A stretch of 64,000 nucleotides of DNA from JACJVV01 sp047602755 (GTDB taxonomy: Archaea; Nanobdellota; Nanobdellia; Woesearchaeales; JACJVV01). The position numbers and the translations under genes were made by a program. Positions 27,504 through 35,449 of the stretch are shown piece after piece (positions within the stretch are counted from its first letter, which is position 1; the number at the start of each line of letters is the position of its first letter). The stretch is from assembly GCA_047602755.1 (NCBI GenBank), contig JBLKOM010000006.1, positions 84,458 through 148,457 of the forward strand, given 5' to 3'. The notes under the pieces were generated by a model that was not told where the DNA came from, searched no databases, and was given only the letters and a program-made list of their open reading frames with translations.

Positions 27504-27950
27504 ATGACTGAAAAATTAGATGATAAAATTCAAGAAACAAAGCATAAATACCACATTATTGCCGTCGATGATGAGCCTGCTATGAGAAATCTCATTGAAA
27601 AAGTACTTGATAGAAGTCAAAACTTTACTGTTTATATGTGTGCAACAGGTAAAGAAGTGTTAGAACGATTAGAAGATTTAGCAGTTAATGAAGGACTTTC
27701 AACCCATTATCATGCATTATTAACAGATTTAAATATGCCTGAAATGAATGGTGTTGAACTTGCAAGACAAGTAAAAAAACTAACTCCAAATATGCCAATA
27801 TACGCTTTTAGTGGAGGATTTGGTGGACAAATTCCTGATGATTTATTCAATGGGAATATTAAAAAACCAGTATCACCTTCTGAACTAAAATCAACATTAA
27901 AAACCTATCTTGATCAAGTTTATGCAAGCCAAAGGACTCATCAAGATTAA
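27504..27950 (+). CDS. Response regulator receiver domain protein (CheY-like)
   Basis: The 148-residue product (starting MTEKLDDKIQ) is a single receiver domain: the acidic pair in IIAVDDEPAM, the phospho-acceptor Asp in LLTDLNMPEMNG, the Thr/Ser position in YAFSGG and the conserved Lys in IKKPVSP. It has no output domain, so it probably acts by protein contact. No histidine kinase gene lies nearby. Its place beside iteron-like repeats and HTH genes suggests a possible regulatory link (inference). Confidence 0.85.
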   Translation: MTEKLDDKIQETKHKYHIIAVDDEPAMRNLIEKVLDRSQNFTVYMCATGKEVLERLEDLAVNEGLSTHYHALLTDLNMPEMNGVELARQVKKLTPNMPIYAFSGGFGGQIPDDLFNGNIKKPVSPSELKSTLKTYLDQVYASQRTHQD

Positions 27951-28401
27951 GTAAAACTATTCAAAACCGAAAAAATTAGCCTTTCATTTATAAAGGAAGC
28001 TTATAAATAGCTTAAATTTCTTCTTTTTTTTATGTTGATGAAGTTTGATACCTAAAAAAAACTTAAAGTTTTCATTTTGGGCTTAATTTTAGCCAGGATT
28101 GCAATAAAATCCCGACAAAAATCACGAACTATCAAAAATAAAAATTATCAAAAATTGATACTTTCTTGAGAAATCCCGTATATGTCGCTATAATCCCCTC
28201 TTAAATGGATTTATTCCGACAAATAAGGTTAAGGTACTTTTCACCAATAAGCCCCATTCAACAACAAAATCTACAAAAAGAACTAAAAAAGTGATAATTA
28301 GGGGATTATCCAGTACACATTTGATAAAGTGTAAAAAACCTAAAAAAAACGAGAAAATATTGTTTTTATTGTTTCAAAACCAAGCATTATGATCTGAAAT
28401 A
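27951..28401. other. 451-bp gene-free region with AATCCC/GGGGATTAT motifs
   Basis: No ORF of note. Copies of a CCC-rich motif lie at ~28108 (AATCCCGAC), 28171 (AATCCCGTA) and 28191 (TAATCCCCTC). A reverse copy lies within a dyad, GATAATTAGGGGATTATC, at 28293-28310. An AAAAAAGTGATAA at 28285 resembles the iteron start. A plus-strand T-rich terminator lies at its left. Confidence 0.4.
28017..28031 (+). terminator. Poly-T terminator after the CheY-like gene
   Basis: TTTCTTCTTTTTTTT follows a small CCTTT...AAAGG hairpin ~65 bases after the stop codon. T-runs of this type terminate archaeal transcription. Confidence 0.45.
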
Positions 28402-28590
28402 CTAACATAAAATAACACCTTCTTCAAGTACACGAAACATCTCAGAACGCTTGTTTTTAACAAAATCTGCCTTACAAGAATCACAGTTGTAAACTTTGAT
28501 TTGTCTATGCCGTGAAACTTGAACTTTGCTAGGACTTATTTTTTGTCCGCAAGATGGACAAGGTATTTTTTCACTTAGGAAATCGAACAT
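28402..28590 (-). CDS. Small zinc-ribbon protein
   Basis: The 62-residue product has two CxxC knuckles (CPSCG near residue 11, CDSCKADF near residue 36) separated by a basic stretch (SRHRQIKVYN), as in nucleic-acid-binding zinc ribbons. GAGGTG precedes the ATG. It is the last of four minus-strand genes in the putative DNA-binding cluster. Confidence 0.7.
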   Translation of the reverse strand: MFDFLSEKIPCPSCGQKISPSKVQVSRHRQIKVYNCDSCKADFVKNKRSEMFRVLEEGVILC

Positions 28591-28650
28591 TTTTTCACCT
28601 CTTAGCTACTCTCATGCTGAGGTTTCATCACTAAATTTACTTCATTAAAT

Positions 28651-29175
28651 TTATTCATCATCTTTGTCTAAATTTGAATCTGTTGAGTTACTTTGATTAG
28701 TATTTTCTAAGTTATCATCTGATCTTAATTTATCCTTTTTTAACTCATTTTGGAACTTGTGAACAATATCAAGTGTGGTACTTAAATGATTTTGAATAGT
28801 GTATTCGGCCTTTTTAAAAGCTGATTCCATATTTGAACCGTTTAGTTCATATCCTGTAATTATTCTTCCGTCGCTAACAAAAGATGTTTTTTTAAGGAAA
28901 TTTAATACCAACCAGCGGTTTAAATGGTCATACATTGTTTGTCTTTTAATACCTGCTTGTAAACCCATTTCTTCTACTGTCATAACTGCTAACTCAGGTT
29001 TTCTATCACGATTTGCCAATTTTTTGCGTTCATAAAGTTCAATTAAAAGCTTATGAAATTTGGCTAGAGCATCCTTTTTTCTAGGCACTATGCCAAGTCT
29101 TGCAAGTATTATTTTTGCCAATTCCTCTGAAGAGGCACTATCTACTGGTTCTACTAAATCCAGTTCAATCTTCAT
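28651..29175 (-). CDS. Helix-turn-helix DNA-binding protein
   Basis: The 174-residue protein has a central HTH-like segment (TVEEMGLQAGIKRQTMYDHLNRWLVLNFLKK, about 68-98) with a following wing-like strand (RIITGYELNG). The tail is acidic and Asn/Asp-rich (DDNLENTNQSNSTDS...). AAATATATAAATATG is ~27 bases before the ATG (leaderless), and a GGGGATAAC motif sits just upstream of that box. It is probably a transcription or DNA-structure protein of this locus; it is not a known family to me. Confidence 0.65.
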   Translation of the reverse strand: MKIELDLVEPVDSASSEELAKIILARLGIVPRKKDALAKFHKLLIELYERKKLANRDRKPELAVMTVEEMGLQAGIKRQTMYDHLNRWLVLNFLKKTSFVSDGRIITGYELNGSNMESAFKKAEYTIQNHLSTTLDIVHKFQNELKKDKLRSDDNLENTNQSNSTDSNLDKDDE

Positions 29176-29219
29176 AAGTTTTGAGTATATTAGTATACAT
29201 ATTTATATATTTTTTGGTC

Positions 29220-29231
29220 GTTATCCCCTAA
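29220..29231. promoter_or_regulatory. TAGGGGATAAC motif upstream of the TATA box
   Basis: Plus-strand GTTATCCCCTAA lies just before the TATA box of the HTH gene at 29175. It matches the AATCCCC half of the iterons and the motif at 29786, so it may be an operator. Confidence 0.4.
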
Positions 29232-29246
29232 AAAGAAAGTAAGAAA

Positions 29247-29783
29247 TCATAAATTTAGAACATTTTGCTTCATCTGAATATCTCTGAATTTAGAATCTAA
29301 CCGAATGAAAATAGATTGATCAAGATAGTTTTTTACAATAGGAACTCCTTTTTCAATTAAAGAAATCACATATTCTCTAACTAATGTGGTCGACATTTTT
29401 AAAACTTCAGAAAGTAAAAAATATGTAATTTTAGCATTTTCAATATCAAGCTCATAGATTACTCGAAATACTTTTTTTTCCTCATCTGTTAAGGGCAGAA
29501 CAGAAAAAGATTCTTGTTCTTCATCGTCTAAAAAATAGATATTTTGAGATTTGTACTGCTTGATAAATCGATGGATATCAGTAAGAACACTTTCAATTTT
29601 ATCAATTCTAGTTTCCAATTTTAGCAATAACTCGTAATTACTTTGAATCTCGCTAGTATTTTCATTTATTGCATCTAAATGGTCTTCAAATTCTTTTTTT
29701 ACCTTAGAAAAAGCTTTTCTTGTCTCTTTTTCAATTTTATCTAGCTTTCTAGATTCTATAAATGATTTTAAAAGCTTATCCAA
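29247..29783 (-). CDS. Coiled-coil protein with C-terminal winged-helix-like domain
   Basis: Residues ~10-90 are a coiled coil (KLDKIEKETRKAFSKVKKEFEDHL...). Residues ~98-165 look like a winged helix (LTDEEKKVFRVIYELD... SEVLKMSTTLVREYVISLIEKGVPI...). A TTG at 29783 is the only available start: a stop codon lies two codons upstream and no Met occurs for 100+ residues. A TATA-like GCTTATAGG ~27 bases upstream fits a leaderless TTG start. The layout parallels the next gene, suggesting a functional pair. Confidence 0.65.
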   Translation of the reverse strand: MDKLLKSFIESRKLDKIEKETRKAFSKVKKEFEDHLDAINENTSEIQSNYELLLKLETRIDKIESVLTDIHRFIKQYKSQNIYFLDDEEQESFSVLPLTDEEKKVFRVIYELDIENAKITYFLLSEVLKMSTTLVREYVISLIEKGVPIVKNYLDQSIFIRLDSKFRDIQMKQNVLNL

Positions 29784-29785
29784 TG

Positions 29786-29797
29786 TTTAATCCCCCA
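29786..29797. promoter_or_regulatory. TAATCCCCC motif between TATA box and start
   Basis: TTTAATCCCCCA lies between the TATA box and the TTG start of the gene at 29783. A bound protein here would block transcription, so autoregulation is plausible. Confidence 0.4.
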
Positions 29798-29881
29798 CTA
29801 GACCTATAAGCTAAGCATTTAAATGAATATTGGTTGAAGAAAGTATAGCATAAAATAATTTGATTGATTCATCTAGAAATA

Positions 29882-30844
29882 TTATCTTGGATGTACGGCA
29901 TTATCTAAAGCATAAAAATAATGCTTTTCTTTTCCCTCATGCAGCACATGTATTCCTTCTTCTTCTTCAATCTCAGTTAAAATACGATAAAATGAAGATT
30001 TTGAAACAATCCCTTGGTCCTCGACAACAATCTCTCTTAAATCCAATCCTGAAATTTTTTGATGTTTCTTAATTAACGACATTAACATACTTTTTACGTA
30101 TTCCTTTGAATGCCTAGTCACTTTTTTGAATATACGTTCCTTAAGATTTTGCTTTGGAGATGTTTTATCTTGAAGAGTATTTAGATTAGTTTTAAGCTCT
30201 GAAATCTGATTATTGAGATCAGAAAGCTGTTGAAATACAGCTGGTGTTTGTATAGTAACTTCTGGTAAAGTTTGAATAGGTTGAAGTTGAGAAATTGCAG
30301 GATTTTTAGGTAGACTAGATATAATTTCTTCTTTTAACTCAACTCTTAAATCATCTCGTAAATCATGCCTTAAATCATATCTTAAATCCTGCCTTAAATC
30401 ACGTCTGATATCCTGCTTAAAATCATGCATTTTTAGCTTGATTTCTTGCTCCATTTCATTACGATTAGGTATTGTCTTGGAAAATTCCTCTAAGCGTTGA
30501 AAAATACTCTTTTGATTTGAATATAAAGCACCTATATGCTCATTAAACTCACTACGCATTGAAACTAATGATTTATTTATAGTTTCAATATTAGCATAAT
30601 ATTCGTCGACAAAATGCTTTATTTCTTGCTTTGTTAAAATATCACTTAAACGATGATTAACAAGCACTAAATTAGCATTAATCTTGTCCTGACCATGATG
30701 AAGATAATTGACCCATTGCTTTAGATGTGTTACGTCGTCTTTAACATTTTTAAATGAATCTTGTAAAGAATTATCTAATTTTTCTAGCCTTACTTCTACC
30801 TTGTTATTGATCTTTTCTTGAGATTTCCATTTTGAAAAAAACAT
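29882..30844 (-). CDS. Long coiled-coil protein with C-terminal winged-helix domain
   Basis: The product is ~320 residues from the ATG at 30844; an ATAAATA-containing TATA box lies ~26 bases upstream and the longer frame starts with TTG. The first ~150 residues are coiled coil. A tetrapeptide repeat follows (RRDLRQDLRYDLRHDLRDDL, about 148-167), encoded by diverged 12-bp DNA repeats. Another coiled coil lies at ~210-235, and a winged-helix domain at the C-terminus (GIVSKSSFYRILTEIEEEEGIHV). The design resembles segregation or chromosome-organising proteins as well as unusual transcription factors. Function is not assigned. Confidence 0.65.
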   Translation of the reverse strand: MFFSKWKSQEKINNKVEVRLEKLDNSLQDSFKNVKDDVTHLKQWVNYLHHGQDKINANLVLVNHRLSDILTKQEIKHFVDEYYANIETINKSLVSMRSEFNEHIGALYSNQKSIFQRLEEFSKTIPNRNEMEQEIKLKMHDFKQDIRRDLRQDLRYDLRHDLRDDLRVELKEEIISSLPKNPAISQLQPIQTLPEVTIQTPAVFQQLSDLNNQISELKTNLNTLQDKTSPKQNLKERIFKKVTRHSKEYVKSMLMSLIKKHQKISGLDLREIVVEDQGIVSKSSFYRILTEIEEEEGIHVLHEGKEKHYFYALDNAVHPR

Positions 30845-30909
30845 AGCTGTAATTTGATCGTATTTATTTATAAAAATTATTGTTCTGAGGGACAATAATA
30901 GGACTGTTT

Positions 30910-31016
30910 TGGGAATGAAATGGGAATGAAAAAATAATTTTATCGACTATAAAATAGTCTCATTCCCAAAAAATAAGACTATTCTGGGAATATATTGGGA
31001 ATGAGTTAGGAATGAA
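30910..31016. repeat. Cluster of GGGAATGA motifs at 11-12 bp spacing
   Basis: Copies of T[GA]GGAAT[GA] start near 30910, 30921, 30985, 30996 and 31008, with an inverted CATTCCCA at 30961. The one-turn spacing suggests cooperative binding on one face of the helix. The 19-bp dyad at 30937-30955 lies between them. Confidence 0.55.
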
Positions 31017-31210
31017 GCAAAAAGATAGGCATATTTTGATAAAAAAAAGCATGCAAATTGAAGTAAAAGTAACAAAGAAATTGAAGCAAAAAATAGAAGA
31101 ATATTACTTAATAACAATATTTTTAGGCACCATGGAAATAACCTAAAATTATGCTTAAAATAGATCATAATAAGCATTTAATAATTATGCAAATGTATAA
31201 TATAGCAAAA

Positions 31211-31456
31211 AGTGAGCAAAAACAAAGAAAAAATAACCAAAATAAAGCAAAAAACCACTAAAAATGGTAAAAAGTGAGAGTTATATTCTGGATAAATCCC
31301 CTAAAATAATCAAAAAATGGTAAAAAGTGAGAGTTATAATATGCTAAAATCCCGAAAAGAGTAGAAAAAGTATTGAAAGTGAGAATTAGTTAGGTTATAA
31401 TCCCCTAAAATAAGCAGTAAAAAGCAATAAGTGAGATATTATTATGGGTTAATCCC
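31211..31456 (+). repeat. Iteron-like array: bipartite AGTGAGA...AATCCC(C) units every 52-53 bp
   Basis: AGTGAG starts at 31273, 31326, 31378 and 31430 (spacing 53, 52, 52). AATCCC starts at 31295, 31348, 31399 and 31451, i.e. 21-22 bases after each. A weaker first unit (AGTGAGC) is at 31211. The 52-53 bp period is five helical turns and the internal spacing is two, so all half-sites face the same side of the DNA. The flanks (GGTAAAA, CCCTAAAATAA) are partly conserved. It looks like a protein-binding array, not a CRISPR, because the stretches between the conserved parts are similar and lack spacer-like diversity. Confidence 0.7.
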
Positions 31457-31646
31457 CTATTTTTAGTTATAGTTAATAAAAATAGAGAAAAATAGCAGAT
31501 TTCTGATTATTTAATGTAAAATATCCTTAAAAACAGCCTAATTGTATTAATGAATGCTTAATATTACATAAAGTCTAATTTCTAAAATTAATCCAAATAC
31601 TACCTTAATTAATTTTAAAAATCACCAATTGTAATAATCCTATTAT

Positions 31647-31694
31647 CATTCCTAACTTCATTCCTAACTTCATTCCCAACTTCATTCCCAACTA
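31647..31694. repeat. Four 12-bp tandem repeats
   Basis: CATTCCTAACTT occurs twice, then CATTCCCAACTT, then CATTCCCAACTA, end to end. The complement carries GGGAATG, so this is an inverted, tighter form of the motif cluster at 30910. Confidence 0.7.
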
Positions 31695-31871
31695 TAAATA
31701 GGACTATTTGTCGACGATGAATTGATTTATTGTGGGAATGAGAATGAATTCAATATAAAAAATATAGCAAAAAATTTAACAAGGAAAACTTAATAAAAAC
31801 TGTATGAATTAATAATAAATATTTAATCAAAAAAGTAATAAAGAATAAAGTATTTTACCGACTTATCTAAT

Positions 31872-32516
31872 ATGGCAACAAAAAAATCTTTAGCAGTTAG
31901 CTTATCAAAACTAAATACAATTAAAGGAACAAGCTTGAGATTAGAGCAATATCAAACTGATTCTGAACTTGCGGCTACGCTATTATGGCAAGCTAATATG
32001 TGTGGTGATATCGATAGTTCATTTATATATGATTTAGGATGCGGTAACGGAATATTTGGTATAGGGGCACTTTTACTTGGTGCTGAGCATACCATCTTTG
32101 TAGATGTAGATCCCAACGCAATTCAAATATTAAATAAAAATCTAAATTTAACAGGATTTATTGATAAATCAACTGTAATTAATAAAAATATATCATTACT
32201 TGAATTTGAAGTAAACCAAGAAAAAAGAAGGAAAAAAAATGTAGTAATAATGAACCCGCCTTTTGGGACTCATGATAAGAATGCTGATAAATTATTTCTT
32301 GTTAATTCATTTAAATTTGCTGATGTTATTTATAGTATTCATTATGGGGACTCAAGAGGATTTTTAGAGGCTATAGTAAAAGATTATAATTTTAAAATAA
32401 CATGGATTGAGTCTAATAAGTTTATCATTTCAAAAAGTAATATTAATCATAAAAAAAACAAGCATGAAGTAGATATAGTTCTAGTAAGAATTGAGAAATG
32501 TGCATCTTTAGAATAA
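31872..32516 (+). CDS. METTL5-like RNA N6-adenine methyltransferase
   Basis: The 214-residue enzyme has the METTL5/COG2263 pattern: LEQYQTDSELAATLLW at the N-terminus, the SAM motif YDLGCGNGIFGIGALLLGA (~52-70), VDVDPNAI and catalytic NPPFGTHD (~125-132). Human METTL5 methylates 18S rRNA A1832, and archaeal members are thought to act on the matching 16S site. It sits ahead of rpoL on the same strand with a 52-base gap. Confidence 0.87.
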   Translation: MATKKSLAVSLSKLNTIKGTSLRLEQYQTDSELAATLLWQANMCGDIDSSFIYDLGCGNGIFGIGALLLGAEHTIFVDVDPNAIQILNKNLNLTGFIDKSTVINKNISLLEFEVNQEKRRKKNVVIMNPPFGTHDKNADKLFLVNSFKFADVIYSIHYGDSRGFLEAIVKDYNFKITWIESNKFIISKSNINHKKNKHEVDIVLVRIEKCASLE

Positions 32517-32568
32517 GAATAAAGAGATTTGAGAAACATTTTTAAATATATCAAGATTTGTCAGCGAC

Positions 32569-32847
32569 ATGGAAATAGAAATTCTAGAAGAAAGCAAAAA
32601 TAAGATTCATTTTAAGATAAAAGGAGAAGATCACACAATACTGAATCTTCTAAAAGAAGAATTGTGGAATGATAAAAATGTTAAAATAGCAGCGTATAGA
32701 ATGGATCACCCTTTAATAGGAATTCCTGAGATGACTGTTGAAGTAACACAAGGTAATGAGGCTAAAAAAGCTATAATTGATGCTGTAAAAAGACTTGACA
32801 AAAAGCTAGATAAAGTTAAGGATGAGTTTAAATCAGCACTTAAATAG
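32569..32847 (+). CDS. rpoL: DNA-directed RNA polymerase subunit L (Rpo11)
   Basis: The 92-residue protein matches archaeal Rpo11/eukaryotic Rpb11: HTILNLLKEELW, VKIAAYRMDHPLIGIPEMTVEV and a C-terminal helix (AKKAIIDAVKRLDKKLDKV). It pairs with subunit D in polymerase assembly. TTTTTAAATATA ~27 bases before the ATG suggests its own leaderless promoter. Confidence 0.93.
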   Translation: MEIEILEESKNKIHFKIKGEDHTILNLLKEELWNDKNVKIAAYRMDHPLIGIPEMTVEVTQGNEAKKAIIDAVKRLDKKLDKVKDEFKSALK

Positions 32848-32968
32848 TTGCAATTAGTATTCTTATTAGTATATTAGTTTCTTTATATATATAAAGCGTT
32901 AGATTTATATATTTCCTAGTGCCTAAAAATAAATTGAATAGTATTGGATAATTATAGATAATTATAAA

Positions 32969-33520
32969 ATGGCATTTATAAGAAAAAAAAAGATTAACGG
33001 AAAAGAATATGCATATTTAGTTAAAAATAAGTGGACTGATAAAGGAAGCAGACAAAAAGCTAAATATCTTGGAAAAATAATACATTTAGATATTATTGAT
33101 ACGACTATTAATTTTCGTGATATGATTTTACGAAAGTATAATTTACAAATAGATGAATTTTTTAAAAAAAATTCTAAAGCTGATATAACTAATGAAATTA
33201 TATATTATGAATTAATACGAAGAGGTTTTGATTGGGAAAAAATAGAAATCAATCAGGAAAAACGAAATCTTTTAGCAAATCAAAAGTATTATTACAAAGC
33301 AAGAAATGTTTATAGCAAAAAGAATCATAGAGAAGCTATAATTGAAATAAATGAAGGTTTTTTATGCAAAATAACATTAGACAAATTAACAAGAACAAAA
33401 ATAACAGGTTATGATGAAAGAGAGAAAGGAATACAACTTGCAAAATTACTTTTAGAATCAGGACTTAAAATTGATAGAGATTTATTTGTAACTATGTATG
33501 AAAGATGGGTTGATGATTGA
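32969..33520 (+). CDS. Hypothetical protein with transposase-like N-terminal motif
   Basis: The 183-residue protein begins MAFIRKKKINGKEYAYLV... GSRQKAKYLGKI, a pattern I associate with the start of IS1634-type transposases and many free-standing archaeal proteins. The rest has no DDE catalytic core, so it is not a complete transposase. It is basic and helical. An 80-nt hairpin element begins 37 bases after its stop codon. Confidence 0.6.
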   Translation: MAFIRKKKINGKEYAYLVKNKWTDKGSRQKAKYLGKIIHLDIIDTTINFRDMILRKYNLQIDEFFKKNSKADITNEIIYYELIRRGFDWEKIEINQEKRNLLANQKYYYKARNVYSKKNHREAIIEINEGFLCKITLDKLTRTKITGYDEREKGIQLAKLLLESGLKIDRDLFVTMYERWVDD

Positions 33521-33556
33521 TTTATTCTACTGAGATTTAAATTATTACAAACATAT

Positions 33557-33636
33557 GTAAAAAGTCTGCTTGCGCTGCATAATTGTATTTTTTCTCAAAA
33601 AATATAGCATCTCACTGGGCAAAGTGCACTTTTTAC
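33557..33636 (+). ncRNA. Structured hairpin element, copy A (candidate small RNA or miniature repeat)
   Basis: GTAAAAAGT pairs with ACTTTTTAC at the ends. CTTGC can pair with GCAAAG inside, and an apical ATTTTTT/AAAAAAT stem with a short loop lies in the middle. Copy B (49473-49550) shares the first 17 bases and the TGGGCAAAG segment. Inner stem bases differ in ways that keep pairing. The terminal T-run could be a terminator. It lies between a plus-strand gene end and the thrB promoter. Confidence 0.45.
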
Positions 33637-33683
33637 TCATTTATAAACACAAAATTAATAAACCTAACAAACAATAAATCCAG

Positions 33684-34607
33684 ATGAAATGGATAAAAGT
33701 ATTCTCCCCTGCAACAATAGGTAATATTGGTCCTGGTTTTGATGTTCTAGGACTTGCAGTACAAGGACTAGGAGATACTATTGAAGCAAGAAAAATAAAG
33801 AAAGGAATTGTTATAAGTGAAATAATATCAGAAAGTAAATTATCTTCTAACCCAAAAAAGAATACAGTAACACTAGCTGCAAAAGAAGTTTTGAAGTTAT
33901 TAAAAATTAAAGAAGGAATAGAATTTAAAATAAGAAAAGGTTTACCTGCTGGTTCAGGGCTTGGAAGTAGTGCTGCATCCGCTGCTGCAGGCGCATTTGC
34001 TGCTAATTATCTTTATGGAAATAAACTAACTAAAAAAGAATTAATACTTCCTGCAACATTAGCAGAACAAAAGGTTAGTGGAGGATTCTTTGCTGATAAT
34101 ACTGCACCTGCATTACTTGGTGGTGCTACTTTAACAAGAACAATGCAACCTTTGGATATAACTAAAATAGGAACAATTAATAATTTGGTAGTAATATTAG
34201 TTACTCCGAATATAACAATTTTAACTTCTAAAGCAAGAAAAATTTTACCTAAAAAAGTACCAATGGAAGATTTTGTTCATAATATGGCTAATACTTCATT
34301 AATAACAGCTGCATTTGCAAAAAATGATTATAATTTATTTGCAAGAAGCTTGCAAGATCATGTCATTGAACCTTATAGAAAAAAATTAATTGATGGTTTT
34401 GATAATGTTAGAAAAGCAGCAATAAAAGCTGGAGCAAATGGAATGGCTATTTCTGGAAGTGGGCCAACAGTATTCTCAATAACTAATAATTATAATTTAG
34501 CAAAAAATATTGAGAAAGCTATGAATAAAGAGTTTAATAAATTAGGAATAAAAACAAAAAGTATAATTACAAAAGTAGAGAATCAAGGTACTAAATTGAT
34601 TGATTAA
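33684..34607 (+). CDS. thrB: Homoserine kinase
   Basis: ThrB phosphorylates homoserine on the path to threonine. The 307-residue GHMP kinase has VFSPATIGNIGPGFDVLGLA, the ATP loop GLPAGSGLGSSAASAAAGA (~90-108) and the C-terminal ISGSGPTVFS motif. Size is typical. A TATA box (CATTTATAAAC, 33639-33649) lies just after hairpin copy A. No other threonine gene lies in the window. Confidence 0.93.
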   Translation: MKWIKVFSPATIGNIGPGFDVLGLAVQGLGDTIEARKIKKGIVISEIISESKLSSNPKKNTVTLAAKEVLKLLKIKEGIEFKIRKGLPAGSGLGSSAASAAAGAFAANYLYGNKLTKKELILPATLAEQKVSGGFFADNTAPALLGGATLTRTMQPLDITKIGTINNLVVILVTPNITILTSKARKILPKKVPMEDFVHNMANTSLITAAFAKNDYNLFARSLQDHVIEPYRKKLIDGFDNVRKAAIKAGANGMAISGSGPTVFSITNNYNLAKNIEKAMNKEFNKLGIKTKSIITKVENQGTKLID

Positions 34608-34620
34608 TAGACATTGTTTT

Positions 34621-35400
34621 TTAATTCTTCTTTTGTAATTTCTTCAAATCTTTTAATTTACCAAAATGAAGTAATTCCTTTCCATATACTACTACCTCGA
34701 AATTATCAAGGTTATGTTTCAAATAAGGAGATAGCACATTTTCTTGAAGAATATTTGTTCCATCAGTTATTTCGTTATAAGAAGGCATAGCAATAAGCTT
34801 ATAATTTTTATATTTACCTATCAAAAAACACTTGTATGTTTCAGATCTATTTTCTCCAACTAAAGTGATTGCAGGATGTTCATGACCTATAATAATTGTA
34901 TCAATCTTTTTGGCACTATTTTTATTATTTGTTTCATCATTTTTTAGTTTATTTTTCTCTATCTTATTAATATCTATTATTTTATCCCCATGAACAATTA
35001 AGAATGAACCTACTTGATAATAATCAACTAGTTTAAGATTACATTCTTCAGCAATTGGGCTAAGTATTTTGTCATGATTACCTTTTACTAGAAAGATATT
35101 TTTATTCTTAAATAAACTCAAAAATTTGATAGTATGTCTCCATTCTGTTTTAGATATATCACCAAACTCATGTTTTAGATCACCATTTAATACAACAGTA
35201 TCAAAATCAACTTCTGAAATAATATTTCTTGTTTTCTCATATACATGTTTAAAAAAAACTCTAGGTAAAAGAATTCCTTGTTTATTTAATGCTTCTTCAT
35301 ACCCAATATGAACATCAGAAATTATTAATGTTTTATATTTAGGTAAGTATATTGTTAATGAAATTAAATCAATCTCATTAGATATTTTTATTTTTGACAT
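34621..35400 (-). CDS. Calcineurin-like metallophosphoesterase (COG1407-like)
   Basis: The 259-residue enzyme carries the metallophosphoesterase motifs in order: SDVHIGYE (~30), LNGDLKHEFG (~70), VKGNHDKIL (~103), and later IIGHEHPAI. The archaeal/bacterial COG1407 family often accompanies Lhr-type helicases and DNA ligases; both occur in this window but not adjacent. It converges with thrB (13 bases between stops). A nuclease or phosphodiesterase role is likely; the substrate is unknown. Confidence 0.87.
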   Translation of the reverse strand: MSKIKISNEIDLISLTIYLPKYKTLIISDVHIGYEEALNKQGILLPRVFFKHVYEKTRNIISEVDFDTVVLNGDLKHEFGDISKTEWRHTIKFLSLFKNKNIFLVKGNHDKILSPIAEECNLKLVDYYQVGSFLIVHGDKIIDINKIEKNKLKNDETNNKNSAKKIDTIIIGHEHPAITLVGENRSETYKCFLIGKYKNYKLIAMPSYNEITDGTNILQENVLSPYLKHNLDNFEVVVYGKELLHFGKLKDLKKLQKKN

Positions 35401-35449
35401 AATAAAAGTAAAAAAATAAAAGAAATTAAAAAATGTTTGTACTAAACAT

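Larger units (their letters stand above)
30845..31871. other. ~1-kb gene-free, repeat-rich region
   Basis: No credible gene. It holds, in order: GGGAATGA clusters (30910-31016) around a 19-bp inverted repeat (30937-30955); an iteron array (31211-31456); a four-fold 12-bp tandem repeat (31647-31694); a TTGTCGACGAT dyad (~31708); and GTGGGAATGAGAATGA (~31732). Density of repeats points to a protein-binding locus such as an origin, centromere-like site or control region. Confidence 0.6.

Noticed and set aside
28036..28060. C/D box RNA candidate (GTTGATGAAG)
   Set aside because: A box-C-like sequence is visible but no matching box D lies at a suitable distance.
31211..31456. Possible CRISPR array
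   Set aside because: Repeats are short, imperfect and bipartite, intervening sequence is similar between units, and no cas gene is present.
32969..33520. Intact transposase
   Set aside because: Only the N-terminal motif resembles IS1634-type proteins; there is no catalytic core and no terminal inverted repeats.
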